64,000 bases of DNA from DAIDJD01 sp035485275 (lineage in GTDB: Bacteria > Oederibacteriota > JAJYGY01 > DAIDJD01). The number at the start of each line of letters is the position of its first letter. Position 1 is the first letter of the stretch. The position numbers and the translations under genes are program-made. The notes under the pieces are model-generated. The model did no database searches, was not told the origin of the DNA, and saw only the letters and a list, made by a program, of their open reading frames with translations. The DNA lies in the NCBI GenBank assembly GCA_035485275.1, contig DATHOE010000047.1:62001-126000 (forward strand), read 5' to 3'. Positions 17,587-26,138 of this stretch are shown piece by piece.

Positions 17587-18792
17587 TTAGGCCCGGCTGA
17601 AAACCGCGAAACAGCTGGTGAAGCCGTGCAGGTAGGTGCCCCCGCCCACGGGGCCGATCTCTCCGTTGCAGAAAAAACCGCCCACGGCCTCCGAGCCGAA
17701 GACCCGCGCGAAGGCCTGGCTGTCGTGGTCGGGCTCGCTGAAGAGGCGCTCGCCCCGGCCCACGCAGCTGAAGAGCAGCGCGCCAGCCACCTTGCGTTCG
17801 GGCTGGGCGGCCAGGGAACGGGCCATGACCTTGCGCAGGTCCTCGTCCGCCGCCTCCGCGTCGCGCACGTGGAAACGCAGGCGCATGCCTTCGCGCACGA
17901 AGGCCGCCACCGCCACGTTCCCGCCCCGCTCGTCGAAGCCCATCACGTTGCGGATCAGGAAGTCGCCCGCCTGGGGCTCACCCTGGCGCATGTTGTCTCC
18001 CACCAGGCCCACGAAGAGGGCCCTCTGCAGCAGGTCCTTGGTGCGGGCGTCGACGCCCTCGAAGATGGTCTGGACGGCCTTGAGCGCGGATTTCTTGTCC
18101 AGCGTCTCGATGACGTTGCCCTGGCAGGAGGTCACGGTGAAAAGGGGGCCGACAGGCCGGCAGCCCTGGGCCACCAGGGTGTCCATGCGCAAGGGACCGC
18201 TCAGGGACAGAACGATGGCGCCGTCGCTGAAGCGCTGGCCGTCCAAAAAGAGGGCCCGCTCGCCCACATGGCGCAGGCCCGACACCACTCCGCCGACCTT
18301 CTGGCTTTGGGGGAAAGCGTAGTCCAGCCCCATCAGGAGGTCCTCGCTGCGGCCCATGAAGGGGCTCACCAGGGTGATGAAGCCGGGCCGCTCCGCCGCC
18401 GCCACGCCCAGGGCCAGCTCCCAGGACCGGGGCGGGTCGTCCGGGCCCGGCAGGTCCTCGTCGTTGATGTGGGTGGCCCGCAGGGCCACGCCCGGGAAGG
18501 CCGCCGCGGTCACCGACAGGCCCGGGCTTTCCTCGAGTTCGCGCGCGCCGCCGATCACGCCGCCGCCGGAACAGCCCAAAAGCAGGGAGGGCCTGAGCTC
18601 ATGCAGAAGGCTCTCCTGGATCAGGGCGTAGGCGTCGCGGTGGTGGGGAGAAACGAAGAGGAAGAGCGCGTCCGGCCTGCGGCCGTCGAGATCCGCGCGC
18701 AATTTTTCGACGCACTCCGCCACGGCGGCCGAGGAGTCGATCAGCTCGCTCAGGGCGCTGGCGATTTTGGGCTGTTCCTCGGAACTGGCCAT
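17587..18792 (-). CDS. FIST-domain sensory protein (FIST_N and FIST_C)
   Basis: A 401-residue soluble protein covering both halves of the FIST sensory domain: N-terminal LLLGCSGGGVIGG and PGFITLVSPFMGRSEDLLMGLDYAFP, C-terminal GALLFSCVGRGERLFSEPDHDSQAFARVF and VGGFFCNGEIGPVGGGTYLHGFT. FIST proteins are small-ligand sensors; one group (NosP) binds haem and senses nitric oxide and acts on histidine kinases or cyclic-di-GMP enzymes. It lies 13 bp downstream of a truncated-haemoglobin gene on the same strand, and a diguanylate cyclase is transcribed divergently from the pair. Whether this copy binds haem cannot be told from sequence. Confidence 0.9.
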   Translation of the reverse strand: MASSEEQPKIASALSELIDSSAAVAECVEKLRADLDGRRPDALFLFVSPHHRDAYALIQESLLHELRPSLLLGCSGGGVIGGARELEESPGLSVTAAAFPGVALRATHINDEDLPGPDDPPRSWELALGVAAAERPGFITLVSPFMGRSEDLLMGLDYAFPQSQKVGGVVSGLRHVGERALFLDGQRFSDGAIVLSLSGPLRMDTLVAQGCRPVGPLFTVTSCQGNVIETLDKKSALKAVQTIFEGVDARTKDLLQRALFVGLVGDNMRQGEPQAGDFLIRNVMGFDERGGNVAVAAFVREGMRLRFHVRDAEAADEDLRKVMARSLAAQPERKVAGALLFSCVGRGERLFSEPDHDSQAFARVFGSEAVGGFFCNGEIGPVGGGTYLHGFTSCFAVFSRA

Positions 18793-18805
18793 GGCTTGAT
18801 TCCCT

Positions 18806-19255
18806 TTATTCTCCGGCTCCGCCGGCCCGATTGACCATCCAGGCCGAGAAGCCGTCCAGAAAAGCCCTGAAGCCCGGCAGATGGGCTTCGGGAAAACCGT
18901 ACTTCGTGCCGCAGTCCTTCAGCACCGGGTCCCAGCAATCCAGCCAGGCCCGGCGGGCGCCCGCGTCGATGGCGAAGGGCAGGTGGCGGGCCCGCATGCG
19001 CGGCGGCCCGATCTTTTGGGCGTAGAGGGGCGGCCCGCCGCAGACGCCCACGAAGAACAGCGCGCTGCGCTCGGCCGCCTCCATCAAGGCGCCCTCCTCG
19101 CCGGGGAAGAGATGCGCGATGGGTGAGCGCGCCAGCTCCCGGTAGAAGTCCTGGAGCATCCGGGTGATGCCGCTTTCCCCCATGGCGCGGTATATCGCGG
19201 CGTCCGGAGGTGGCCCCTGCGGGGGCCCCACGGGAGGGGTGTGGATCTCGTCCAT
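18806..19255 (-). CDS. Truncated haemoglobin, group II-like
   Basis: A 149-residue protein of the 2-over-2 globin family. Proximal His is His91 in RARHLPFAI; the B-helix has FYREL (Phe37-Tyr38) and the later Trp104 (RRAWLDCWDP) fits the Trp at G8 typical of group II. A Pro-rich extension of about 20 residues precedes the globin core. Such globins bind O2 or NO and often act in nitric oxide detoxification or sensing. The gene is directly upstream of the FIST-domain gene, almost certainly co-transcribed, and 60 bp from the divergent diguanylate cyclase start. Confidence 0.9.
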   Translation of the reverse strand: MDEIHTPPVGPPQGPPPDAAIYRAMGESGITRMLQDFYRELARSPIAHLFPGEEGALMEAAERSALFFVGVCGGPPLYAQKIGPPRMRARHLPFAIDAGARRAWLDCWDPVLKDCGTKYGFPEAHLPGFRAFLDGFSAWMVNRAGGAGE

Positions 19256-19315
19256 CAGGCGTATTCCTTTCGCATCGCAGACAGACTATAGTGTGACGCG
19301 AACGACCGCAAGCCC

Positions 19316-20575
19316 ATGCTCAAACAACGCATCCTGCTGGTTTCCTTATGCGCGGCCGCCTGTGCCGCCCCCCTGCTGGCCCTCCTTTGGCCATCGCAGA
19401 GGGATTTTTTCGCCGCGAATCCGGCCAGCCTGGACTATTGGCAGCGCGGCCTGTCGGTCGGTCTCGCCGTCCTGGCCCTGCTGGCCTGGCGCCTGAACCA
19501 GAACCGCCTGGCCGTCATCGCCGCGGGCCTGGCCGTCGCGGCGGTCTGCGCCGTGCGGGCCGCCGCATCGGGCAGGCCCCCCCTGGATATCGCCAACGCC
19601 TGGTTGGTGGCGGTCCCGGGCGGCCTGGCCCTGAGCCTCCTGCCCGGCGAGGGCGCCCTGTTCAGCGGCCGGAGCATCGGCCGCGCCGCCCTTCTTTTCC
19701 TTCCCGCCGGCCTGGCCTGGGCCGTGGCCAATTCCAACCCCGCCGACACGGCCCAGCTCCTGGGCTGGCGCCTTTGGGGCGGACCCGGCCAGCCCAGCCA
19801 TCTTGCCCACCTGGGCCTTTTGTTTTTCGCCCTGGCGGCCTGGCGTTTCCACGCCCGCATCGAATCCGCGCTCTTGGCCCTCGGCGGCAGCTTGATCGGC
19901 CTCTGCGGGCTGGCCTGGGGGCTCAGCCTCGCCGGATCCGGGACCGGGCCCTTGCTCTGCGCCCGCATGTGGCTGGCCGGGTGCCTGGCCCAGGCCGCCG
20001 GCCTGGCCCTGGGGCTCTTCCTGCTCTATTGGCAGAGGGTCTACCTGGACGAACTCACCGGCGTGCCCAACCGCCGCGCCCTGGATGAGCGCCTTGGGCA
20101 CCTGTCCGCCCGCAGCGTCTACAGCCTGGCCATGGTGGACATAGACCACTTCAAAAAATTCAACGACACCTACGGCCACGCCCAGGGCGACGACGTGCTG
20201 CGCCTGGTGGCGCGCCACCTGAAGGAAAGCACGCAGGGGCGCGCCTACCGATACGGCGGCGAGGAATTCTGCGTGCTGGCGCCGGAGCTGGACACCGACG
20301 ACATGGAGTCCCTCATGGACGCCGCGCGCGAGGGGCTGGCCGCCAGCCGCTTCCACGTGCGCCAGCCGCCCCCCTTGCGCCGCAAGAGCGGCCCCAAGGA
20401 CCGCGGGAAAAAAGGCGGGGCGGGCAAGGGAGCCGAGGTCCAGGTCACGGTCAGCGTGGGCGTGGCCCGCTGCGACCGCAAGCACGACAGCCCGGCCAAG
20501 GTGCTGAAACTGGCCGACGAGGGCCTGTACGAGGCCAAGGCAGCCGGACGCAACATCGTGGTGAGGAAAAACTGA
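19316..20575 (+). CDS. Membrane-bound diguanylate cyclase (GGDEF)
   Basis: A 419-residue protein with about seven to eight hydrophobic segments in residues 1-240 and a C-terminal GGDEF domain starting at DELTGVPNRRA. The active loop is GGEEF at residues 314-318, the Mg/GTP-binding DIDHFKKFND is intact, so it should make cyclic-di-GMP from GTP. The inhibitory RxxD site normally just upstream of the loop is replaced (STQG), so product inhibition is probably lost. A basic Lys/Gly-rich insertion (residues about 355-380) sits in the domain. The membrane part is not a recognised 7TM sensor. It is divergent from the haemoglobin-FIST pair. Confidence 0.92.
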   Translation: MLKQRILLVSLCAAACAAPLLALLWPSQRDFFAANPASLDYWQRGLSVGLAVLALLAWRLNQNRLAVIAAGLAVAAVCAVRAAASGRPPLDIANAWLVAVPGGLALSLLPGEGALFSGRSIGRAALLFLPAGLAWAVANSNPADTAQLLGWRLWGGPGQPSHLAHLGLLFFALAAWRFHARIESALLALGGSLIGLCGLAWGLSLAGSGTGPLLCARMWLAGCLAQAAGLALGLFLLYWQRVYLDELTGVPNRRALDERLGHLSARSVYSLAMVDIDHFKKFNDTYGHAQGDDVLRLVARHLKESTQGRAYRYGGEEFCVLAPELDTDDMESLMDAAREGLAASRFHVRQPPPLRRKSGPKDRGKKGGAGKGAEVQVTVSVGVARCDRKHDSPAKVLKLADEGLYEAKAAGRNIVVRKN

Positions 20576-20610
20576 CGGCTTTTCAAGGCGCCCCCGCTTC
20601 AAGGAACCCC

Positions 20611-22122
20611 ATGCAACGGATTTTCCTGGCTTCCCTGGCCCTGGCCTGCCTGCTCCGGGCCCCCCTGCTCGCCAAGGAGGACGCCCTGCAGGCCAGCGTG
20701 GTCAAGGTGTTCGTGGTGCAGAAGGCGCCCGACTACTACCAGCCCTGGCAGATGGGCTACCAGGTGGCGGGATCGGGCTCGGGCTTCGTGATCCAGGGCC
20801 ACCGCATCCTGACCAACGCCCATGTGGTCGCCAACCAGGTCAACATCCAGGTGATGAAGGCCGGCGACACCCACAAGGCCACCGCCCGCCTGCTCTTCGT
20901 GGCCGACGACGCGGACCTGGCCGAGCTCACCGTGGACGAGCCCGGCTTCTTCGACAACACCAAGCCCGTGGCCTTCGGCCCCATGCCGCACCAGCGGGAC
21001 CACGTCGCGGCCTACGGCTTCCCCGCCGGGGGCGAGGAGATGAGCATCACCGAAGGCGTGGTTTCCCGCATCGAGGTGCTCCCCTATTCCCACGCCGGCG
21101 GCGAGCTCCTCACGGTGCAGACCGACGCCTCCATCAACCCCGGCAGCTCCGGGGGCCCGGTCTTCAAGGACGGCAAATTCGTGGGCGTCAGCTTCGAGAG
21201 CTACAGCGGCGGGGGCCTGCAGAACACGGGCTACTTCATCCCCGTCGTGCTGGTGAACCGCTTCCTCAAGGACATCTCAGACGGCCACTACGACGGGGTG
21301 CCCGGCATGGGCATCGTCTGGCAGAAGCTGGAGAACCCGGCCCTGCGGGCCTCCCTGGGGCTCCATTCGCCCCGCGGCGGCATCCTCATCATCAAGGTGG
21401 TGCCCGGTTCGGGGGCCGACGGCGTGCTGAAGGAGGGCGACGTCCTGCTGAAGATGGACGGGGTGCCGGTGGCGGAGAACGGCACCATACCCTTCGGCGA
21501 CGGCGAACGGGTCGACCTGGTGCACCTGATCAGCCTGCACCAGATGAGCGACACGGCGAAGGTGTCCCTGTGGCGCGACGGCGCGGCCCTCGACGTGACC
21601 ATGACCCTGAAAAGCATCCCCGACCTGGTGCCGGGCCCCAGCTACGGCGTGCGCCCGTCCTACTTCGTCTACGGAGGGCTGGTGTTCCAGGTCCTGAACG
21701 ACGACTACCTGCGGCTCTTCGGGGCCAACGCCCCGACCCTCATGCGCTACTACGACGAACGCGGCCTGCCTTCGCCGGACCGCAAGCAGATCGTTTTCAT
21801 CAACGTGGTCCTCCCGCACGAGGTGAACGCCGGCTACCACGAGCTCAGCCAGGCGATCGTCACGGAGGTGAACGGCAAGGCCATCAGCACGCTCAAGGAC
21901 GTGGTGGAGGCCGTGAAGACTCCGGTCAAGACCAAGCGCGGGCGCTTCCTGGTGATCAAGATCGACGACTGGACCGGCGATTCGGAGAACCGCGGCAGCG
22001 AGGTGGTGCTCGACGCCGCCGCCGTGGCCAAGGCCCAGCCGGAGATCCTCAACGCCTTCGGGATCCCGTCGGCGATGTCGAAGGACCTGGTGGACCTCAG
22101 CGGGACCGCCAAAGGCGACTGA
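20611..22122 (+). CDS. Periplasmic Deg-type serine protease with PDZ domains
   Basis: A 503-residue secreted protease: signal peptide (MQRIFLASLALACLLRAPLLA), trypsin-like domain with His71 (TNAHVV), Asp102 (DDADLAEL) and Ser180 (NPGSSGGP), then a PDZ domain (about 250-340) and a C-terminal second PDZ-like region. The long C-terminal extension after the first PDZ resembles the plant and bacterial Deg9/DegP-like subgroup rather than classical DegP. It probably degrades or refolds damaged envelope proteins. It starts 35 bp after the diguanylate cyclase and is followed 2 bp later by a beta-propeller gene, so all three may be co-transcribed. Confidence 0.9.
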   Translation: MQRIFLASLALACLLRAPLLAKEDALQASVVKVFVVQKAPDYYQPWQMGYQVAGSGSGFVIQGHRILTNAHVVANQVNIQVMKAGDTHKATARLLFVADDADLAELTVDEPGFFDNTKPVAFGPMPHQRDHVAAYGFPAGGEEMSITEGVVSRIEVLPYSHAGGELLTVQTDASINPGSSGGPVFKDGKFVGVSFESYSGGGLQNTGYFIPVVLVNRFLKDISDGHYDGVPGMGIVWQKLENPALRASLGLHSPRGGILIIKVVPGSGADGVLKEGDVLLKMDGVPVAENGTIPFGDGERVDLVHLISLHQMSDTAKVSLWRDGAALDVTMTLKSIPDLVPGPSYGVRPSYFVYGGLVFQVLNDDYLRLFGANAPTLMRYYDERGLPSPDRKQIVFINVVLPHEVNAGYHELSQAIVTEVNGKAISTLKDVVEAVKTPVKTKRGRFLVIKIDDWTGDSENRGSEVVLDAAAVAKAQPEILNAFGIPSAMSKDLVDLSGTAKGD

Positions 22123-22124
22123 CC

Positions 22125-23177
22125 ATGGGGACTGAAGTGCCCTTCATGAGGCTGCGCCGGAAGGCCCTCATCCTGTTTTTTGCCGCGATGGGCCTCCCCG
22201 CCTCCAGGGGAGCCGCGGCCGATGCCCTGTCCGGAAATCCCCTCGGATCCCGTCGCGAAAAAGCTTTGGTTCTTGAAACGATAGCGGTGGACGGGGCCGC
22301 CAATTACGGGACCTGGGACGGAAGCCATTACTGGGTCGGCAGTTTCGGCGGCCAGAAGGTCACCGAGCTGGGCGCCGACGGGCGGCTCCTGAAGGTCTAT
22401 CCCTTGGGCGCCGGCACGGCGCCTCTCCAGCTTGCTTTTGACGGGAAGGATATCTGGGTCGCCAGCGCCGACCCCCTGGACCACCTCATCCGCCTGGATC
22501 CGGCCACCGGGAAAACCTCGGTCTACGCCCTGGCCCCCAAGGGGGACGGGGGGCTGGGGGGCCTGCAGTGCGTGCTGTGGGACGGGAAAAACATCTGGGC
22601 CGCCCTGGCCGGCCTCAACCAGGTCGTGGAAGTCGACCCGAAAACCGGCGCCATCGTCGCCAGGGCCGGGGGCCAGACCAACGTCAACGGGCTGGCCTAT
22701 GTCCGCTCCCCCGGACCCGGGGGGCGCGGGACCCGCGAACACATCTGGGCCGCGGACAGCAACAGCATCGGAAAAATCGACGCGAAAACGATGGCCTGCG
22801 CCAGCTACGGAAAGGGGGAGGGCCTCTTCCGCCTGGTCGCGGCCCGGGGCTACGTGTACGCGGCGGAAACCAGCCACGGCCTGGTGTACAAGTTCGACGA
22901 AAAAAGCGGGGCCCTGGTGGCCGTCTGGCCCACCGGACGCTGCCCCAACGACATCGCCTTCGACGGGCGTTATATCTGGACGGTGTCGGACGACAATTAC
23001 ATCAGCATCCACGACCGCGACAGCGGCAGGCTCGTCGCGCGCATCCCGGATTCGGGGAAGAGCAGCCTGACCTACGACGGGAAATACATGTGGAGCGTGA
23101 ACGACGCGAAGGCCTTGGTGTACAAGGTTTTTTTCGGCGCCCCGCCCAAAGGCCCGCCCTCGACGCCTGCCCCATAA
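22125..23177 (+). CDS. Secreted beta-propeller protein (NHL/virginiamycin-lyase-like repeats)
   Basis: A 350-residue protein with a signal peptide (core LILFFAAMGLPASRGAAA) and repeated four-stranded blades, each with a DG/W pattern such as WDGSHYWVGSFGG, FDGKDIWVASADP, WDGKNIWAALAG, FDGRYIWTVSDD and YDGKYMWSVND. This is typical of six- or seven-bladed NHL/Vgb-type propellers used for binding ligands; no catalytic site of virginiamycin lyase can be confirmed. The ATG at 22125 is 2 bp after the protease stop; an ATG 7 codons later (22146) would give a cleaner signal peptide. A terminator hairpin follows the stop. Confidence 0.82.
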   Translation: MGTEVPFMRLRRKALILFFAAMGLPASRGAAADALSGNPLGSRREKALVLETIAVDGAANYGTWDGSHYWVGSFGGQKVTELGADGRLLKVYPLGAGTAPLQLAFDGKDIWVASADPLDHLIRLDPATGKTSVYALAPKGDGGLGGLQCVLWDGKNIWAALAGLNQVVEVDPKTGAIVARAGGQTNVNGLAYVRSPGPGGRGTREHIWAADSNSIGKIDAKTMACASYGKGEGLFRLVAARGYVYAAETSHGLVYKFDEKSGALVAVWPTGRCPNDIAFDGRYIWTVSDDNYISIHDRDSGRLVARIPDSGKSSLTYDGKYMWSVNDAKALVYKVFFGAPPKGPPSTPAP

Positions 23178-23182
23178 AAAAA

Positions 23183-23214
23183 GGCCGCGGATCCCGTTTC
23201 CGGAACCCGCGGCC
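23183..23214. terminator. Terminator between convergent genes
   Basis: GGCCGCGG (23183-23190) pairs with CCGCGGCC (23207-23214), with inner TCC/GGA pairing. An A-run precedes it (useful as a T-run for the minus-strand FKBP gene) and TTTGTTTTT follows some 12 nt later on the plus strand, so it may serve both convergent genes. Confidence 0.7.
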
Positions 23215-23231
23215 CGCAAAGCCCTTTGTTT

Positions 23232-24080
23232 TTACTGACCCTTCTGTATCCCGAGCAGCTCGACTTCGAAGACCAGCACCGCGTCCGGGCCGATCTGGCC
23301 GCCGGCCCCGCGCTCCCCATAGCCGATCGCGGAGGGGATGACGAAGCGGAATTTGCTGCCGACCTTCATCAGCTGCAGCCCTTCGGTCCAGCCCGGGATG
23401 ACCCGGTTGAGCGGGAAGGTGGCCGGCTGGTGGCGGTCGTAGCTGCTGTCGAACTTGGTGCCGTCGGTCAGGGTCCCGACGTAGTCCACCTTGACGATGT
23501 CGGTGGCCTTGGGCTTGCGGCCGTGGCCGGGGCGCAGGATCTGGTACTGCAGCCCGCTGGCGGTGACCATGACGCCCGGAAGCGCCTTGTTCTTGGCGAG
23601 GAAGGCGTCCCCGTCGGCCTTGTTGCGGGCCGACAGCACCGTCTGGCGGCGCGTGTTCATGTCCTGAAGGGCCTGGCTGATCTCCGCGTCGCTCAGCTTG
23701 CTCTTGCCGGCGAACTCGTCCTTGATGCCCCGTTCGATCATGGACAGGTCGGTGAACTCAAGGATCGACTTGATGTTGCCGCCGATCTTCTCGCCGACGG
23801 CGTAGCCGGTCTTGGCGGGGTCCGCGCTCTGACCCTGCTGGAGCTGCGCCAGGATGGCGCTCATGTCGCCGTCGCTCATGGTCGCGGTCCCGGAGACCTG
23901 GTCTTCCATGCCCTGCTGCAACTGGCCCAAGTCGACCTTGTCCTTTATCTTCTCGAGGTTCTTGCCGAGGTTCTGGCCGACGGCGTAGCCGGAGATCTTC
24001 TCGGGGGTGTTGAGTCGCACACAGGCGGCGGCGCACAGGGCCAGCGTCGCCAGGACGGCCAAACGGAGGGTCGATTTCAC
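23232..24080 (-). CDS. FKBP-type peptidyl-prolyl isomerase lipoprotein with duplicated N-terminal domain
   Basis: Accelerates proline isomerisation during folding of envelope proteins. From the GTG at 24080 (282 residues) there is a lipoprotein-type signal ending LALCAAAC, then two tandem copies of the FKBP_N dimerisation motif: SGYAVGQNLGKNLEKI (about 30) and TGYAVGEKIGGNIKSI (about 90), each followed by a GM/GI-x-D-x helix. The C-terminal FKBP catalytic domain has VDYVGTLTDGTKFDSSYDR, VIPGWTEGLQLM and IPSAIGYGERG. Normal Mip/FkpA proteins have one FKBP_N copy. An AAAGG site lies about 7 nt before the GTG. An ATG 15 codons upstream is the alternative start. Confidence 0.9.
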   Translation of the reverse strand: MKSTLRLAVLATLALCAAACVRLNTPEKISGYAVGQNLGKNLEKIKDKVDLGQLQQGMEDQVSGTATMSDGDMSAILAQLQQGQSADPAKTGYAVGEKIGGNIKSILEFTDLSMIERGIKDEFAGKSKLSDAEISQALQDMNTRRQTVLSARNKADGDAFLAKNKALPGVMVTASGLQYQILRPGHGRKPKATDIVKVDYVGTLTDGTKFDSSYDRHQPATFPLNRVIPGWTEGLQLMKVGSKFRFVIPSAIGYGERGAGGQIGPDAVLVFEVELLGIQKGQ

Positions 24081-24155
24081 GGGGGGGCCTTTCGTCGCGG
24101 GGGAGAATTTTAGGCCCGCCATCATAGCCCCCCCGCCGCCAAAAATATAGGGGCC

Positions 24156-25247
24156 CTACTCAAAAAGCTTCCTGTACCGGCCGTAACCGTCCTTTTCCAG
24201 GTCCTCCTTGGGGATAAAGCGCAGGGCCGCCGAATTCATGCAAAAACGCTCGCCGGTGGGGGGCGGACCGTCGTCGAAGAGGTGCCCGAGGTGGCTGTTG
24301 GCGTGCCTGCTGCGCACCTCCGTGCGATCCATGCCCAGCGACGAATCGTTGCGGGTGACGATGTTGCCCGGCTCCAGGGGCCTGGTGAAGCTGGGCCAGC
24401 CCGTCCCGGAATCGTATTTGTCCTTGCTGCTGAAGAGCGGCTCGCCGGAGACGACGTCCACGTAGATGCCGTCCCTGTGGTTGTTCCAGTAGGCGTTGTC
24501 GAAGGGCGTCTCCGTGCCGTCCTCCTGGGTGACCTCGTAGGACAGGGGGTCCAGGCGCTTGCGCAGCTCGGCCTTGCCGGGCACGGCGTAGACCTCTTTC
24601 TCCGCAGCCGCCGCCGGGGCCGGCATGGGCGGGTCGGGCGGGATGACGTCGCGGTCCTTGCCCCAGACCGAGTCCAGGTAGCTGTCGCGGCCGGCGCCGG
24701 AGCGGTAGGCGTGGTAGCTGAAGGGCGATTTCTTGTAGTAGTCCTGGTGGTAATCCTCGGCCGGATAAAAGCTGTCGAAGGGCAGTATCTTGATCACGAT
24801 CGGCTTGTCGTAGCGGCCCGAGGCGTTGAGCGCCGCGCGCGAGGCTTCGGCGATCTTCTTCTGGCGCTCGTCGCGGTAATAGATGGCGGCCCGGTACTGC
24901 GGTCCGCGGTCCACGAACTGGCCCTCCGGATCGGTCGGGTTGATCTGGCGCCAGAACACCTCGACGAGGTGGCGATAGGACACGATTTTGGGGTCGAAGG
25001 TGACCTGCACGGATTCGGTGTAGCCCTTTTCCGCGTAATTGTCGTAGGTGACGTCCGAACCCTTGCCTCCGGCGTAGCCCGCCAGGACCTGGGTGACGCC
25101 CTTGAGCTGCTCGAAGGGCGGCTGCATGCACCAGAAACAACCGCCGGCGAAGGTGGCGGTGCCCAGCTCCGGCTTGGCCGCCAGGCTCACAGGGGCGGCC
25201 GTCCCCAGCGCCGCCAGCGCCATTCCCAGCCATTGTTTCCGCGTCAT
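24156..25247 (-). CDS. msrAB: Periplasmic peptide methionine sulfoxide reductase MsrA-MsrB fusion
   Basis: Reduces both S- and R-methionine sulfoxide in proteins. From the ATG at 25247 (363 residues, GGGAG site just upstream) there is a signal peptide (MTRKQWLGMALAALGTAAPVSLAA), the MsrA domain with catalytic Cys37 in GGCFWC, and after a Pro/Ala linker the MsrB domain with GTGWPSFTRPL and the catalytic Cys in RFCMNSAALRF. The two CxxC zinc pairs of classical MsrB are absent (YVDVVSGEPLF and RHANSHLGHLF occupy their places), so this is a zinc-free MsrB. The exported location implies repair of oxidised envelope proteins; no electron-donor gene lies nearby. Confidence 0.94.
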   Translation of the reverse strand: MTRKQWLGMALAALGTAAPVSLAAKPELGTATFAGGCFWCMQPPFEQLKGVTQVLAGYAGGKGSDVTYDNYAEKGYTESVQVTFDPKIVSYRHLVEVFWRQINPTDPEGQFVDRGPQYRAAIYYRDERQKKIAEASRAALNASGRYDKPIVIKILPFDSFYPAEDYHQDYYKKSPFSYHAYRSGAGRDSYLDSVWGKDRDVIPPDPPMPAPAAAAEKEVYAVPGKAELRKRLDPLSYEVTQEDGTETPFDNAYWNNHRDGIYVDVVSGEPLFSSKDKYDSGTGWPSFTRPLEPGNIVTRNDSSLGMDRTEVRSRHANSHLGHLFDDGPPPTGERFCMNSAALRFIPKEDLEKDGYGRYRKLFE

Positions 25248-25254
25248 ATCGCTC

Positions 25255-25331
25255 CCTTTCGAATCCGGTGGATGGGCCAAAGCCGCCCTTAACAGACCTA
25301 CGTTTCCCGGCCCGCAGCCGGATTCGAAAGG
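25255..25331. repeat. 14-bp inverted repeat with 49-bp spacer between divergent msrAB and pgl
   Basis: CCTTTCGAATCCGG (25255-25268) is an exact reverse complement of CCGGATTCGAAAGG (25318-25331). The left arm ends 7 bp upstream of the msrAB start, next to its ribosome-binding site. A second G+C palindromic pair (GGCCCGGG at 25330-25337, CCCGGGCC at 25361-25368) lies just to the right. No promoter could be called with confidence in this 180-bp divergent region. Confidence 0.7.
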
Positions 25332-25427
25332 CCCGGGCCAAAGGCTTTTTTTGTCCCGGCCCCGGGCCGGCGCCACGCCCGCCGTGGTATCATGGCCCAA
25401 CTGAACGCTCCCCTTCGCGTGGACGCC

Positions 25428-26138
25428 ATGCCCGAACTCAAAGTGTATCCCACGGAATCCGCCCAGGCCCAGGCCGCCGCCGAGCTCTTCCTCTCCTGGG
25501 GCCGGGACGCGATCGCCGCCCGCGGGCGCTTCCGCGTGGCCCTCTCGGGCGGCCGCGGACCCCGCGGCCTGTTCCAGGCCCTGGCCCAGCGCCCCCAGGC
25601 GCTCGACTGGGGCAAGGTGGAGCTGTATTGGGTGGACGAGCGCTGGGTGGATTGGGGGAGCCCGGAAAGCAACTACGGCGAGGCGAGGCGGCTCTGGCTC
25701 GCCGCCCTGGAGCCGGGCCCGCGCTGCTTCCCCCTCTTCGACGCGTCCCTGGAACCGGAGGCCGCTGCCCTGGCCTATGAAAAACTTCTGACCGAAAATT
25801 TCGCGGCGGCCCTGCCGGTCTTCGACCTCATGCTCCTGGGCATGGGTCCCGACGGCCACACGGCTTCGCTCTTCCCGGGCCAGGCCTCGCTGGACGAAAC
25901 CAGGCGCCTCTGCCTCGCGGTCCGCCATCCTGCCTCGGGGCAGGAACGCCTGACCCTGACCCTGCCCGTGCTCAACGCTTCCCGCCGCTGCGTCTTCCTG
26001 CTCAGCGGGGCCGAGAAGGCCGCCCTGATGGCCCAGGTGCTGGCGGGCAGGGCCCAGGTCCCTGCGGCCCGCGTCCGCCCCCCGCAGGGGGAGCTGCTGT
26101 GGCTGTCGGACGCCGCGGCCGCGGCCCAGGTGGCCTAG
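25428..26138 (+). CDS. pgl: 6-phosphogluconolactonase
   Basis: Hydrolyses 6-phosphogluconolactone to 6-phosphogluconate, the second step of the oxidative pentose phosphate pathway. The 236-residue product (start ATG 25428) has the SIS-like nucleotide/sugar-phosphate loop VALSGGRGPRGLF, the family block LYWVDERWVDWGSPESNYGEARR and the catalytic LLGMGPDGHTASLFPG. Length is typical. An ATG 12 codons upstream (25392) is possible. It is transcribed toward tkt; the two genes share a CTAG in which their stop codons overlap. zwf, gnd and tkt next door complete the pathway. Confidence 0.93.
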   Translation: MPELKVYPTESAQAQAAAELFLSWGRDAIAARGRFRVALSGGRGPRGLFQALAQRPQALDWGKVELYWVDERWVDWGSPESNYGEARRLWLAALEPGPRCFPLFDASLEPEAAALAYEKLLTENFAAALPVFDLMLLGMGPDGHTASLFPGQASLDETRRLCLAVRHPASGQERLTLTLPVLNASRRCVFLLSGAEKAALMAQVLAGRAQVPAARVRPPQGELLWLSDAAAAAQVA

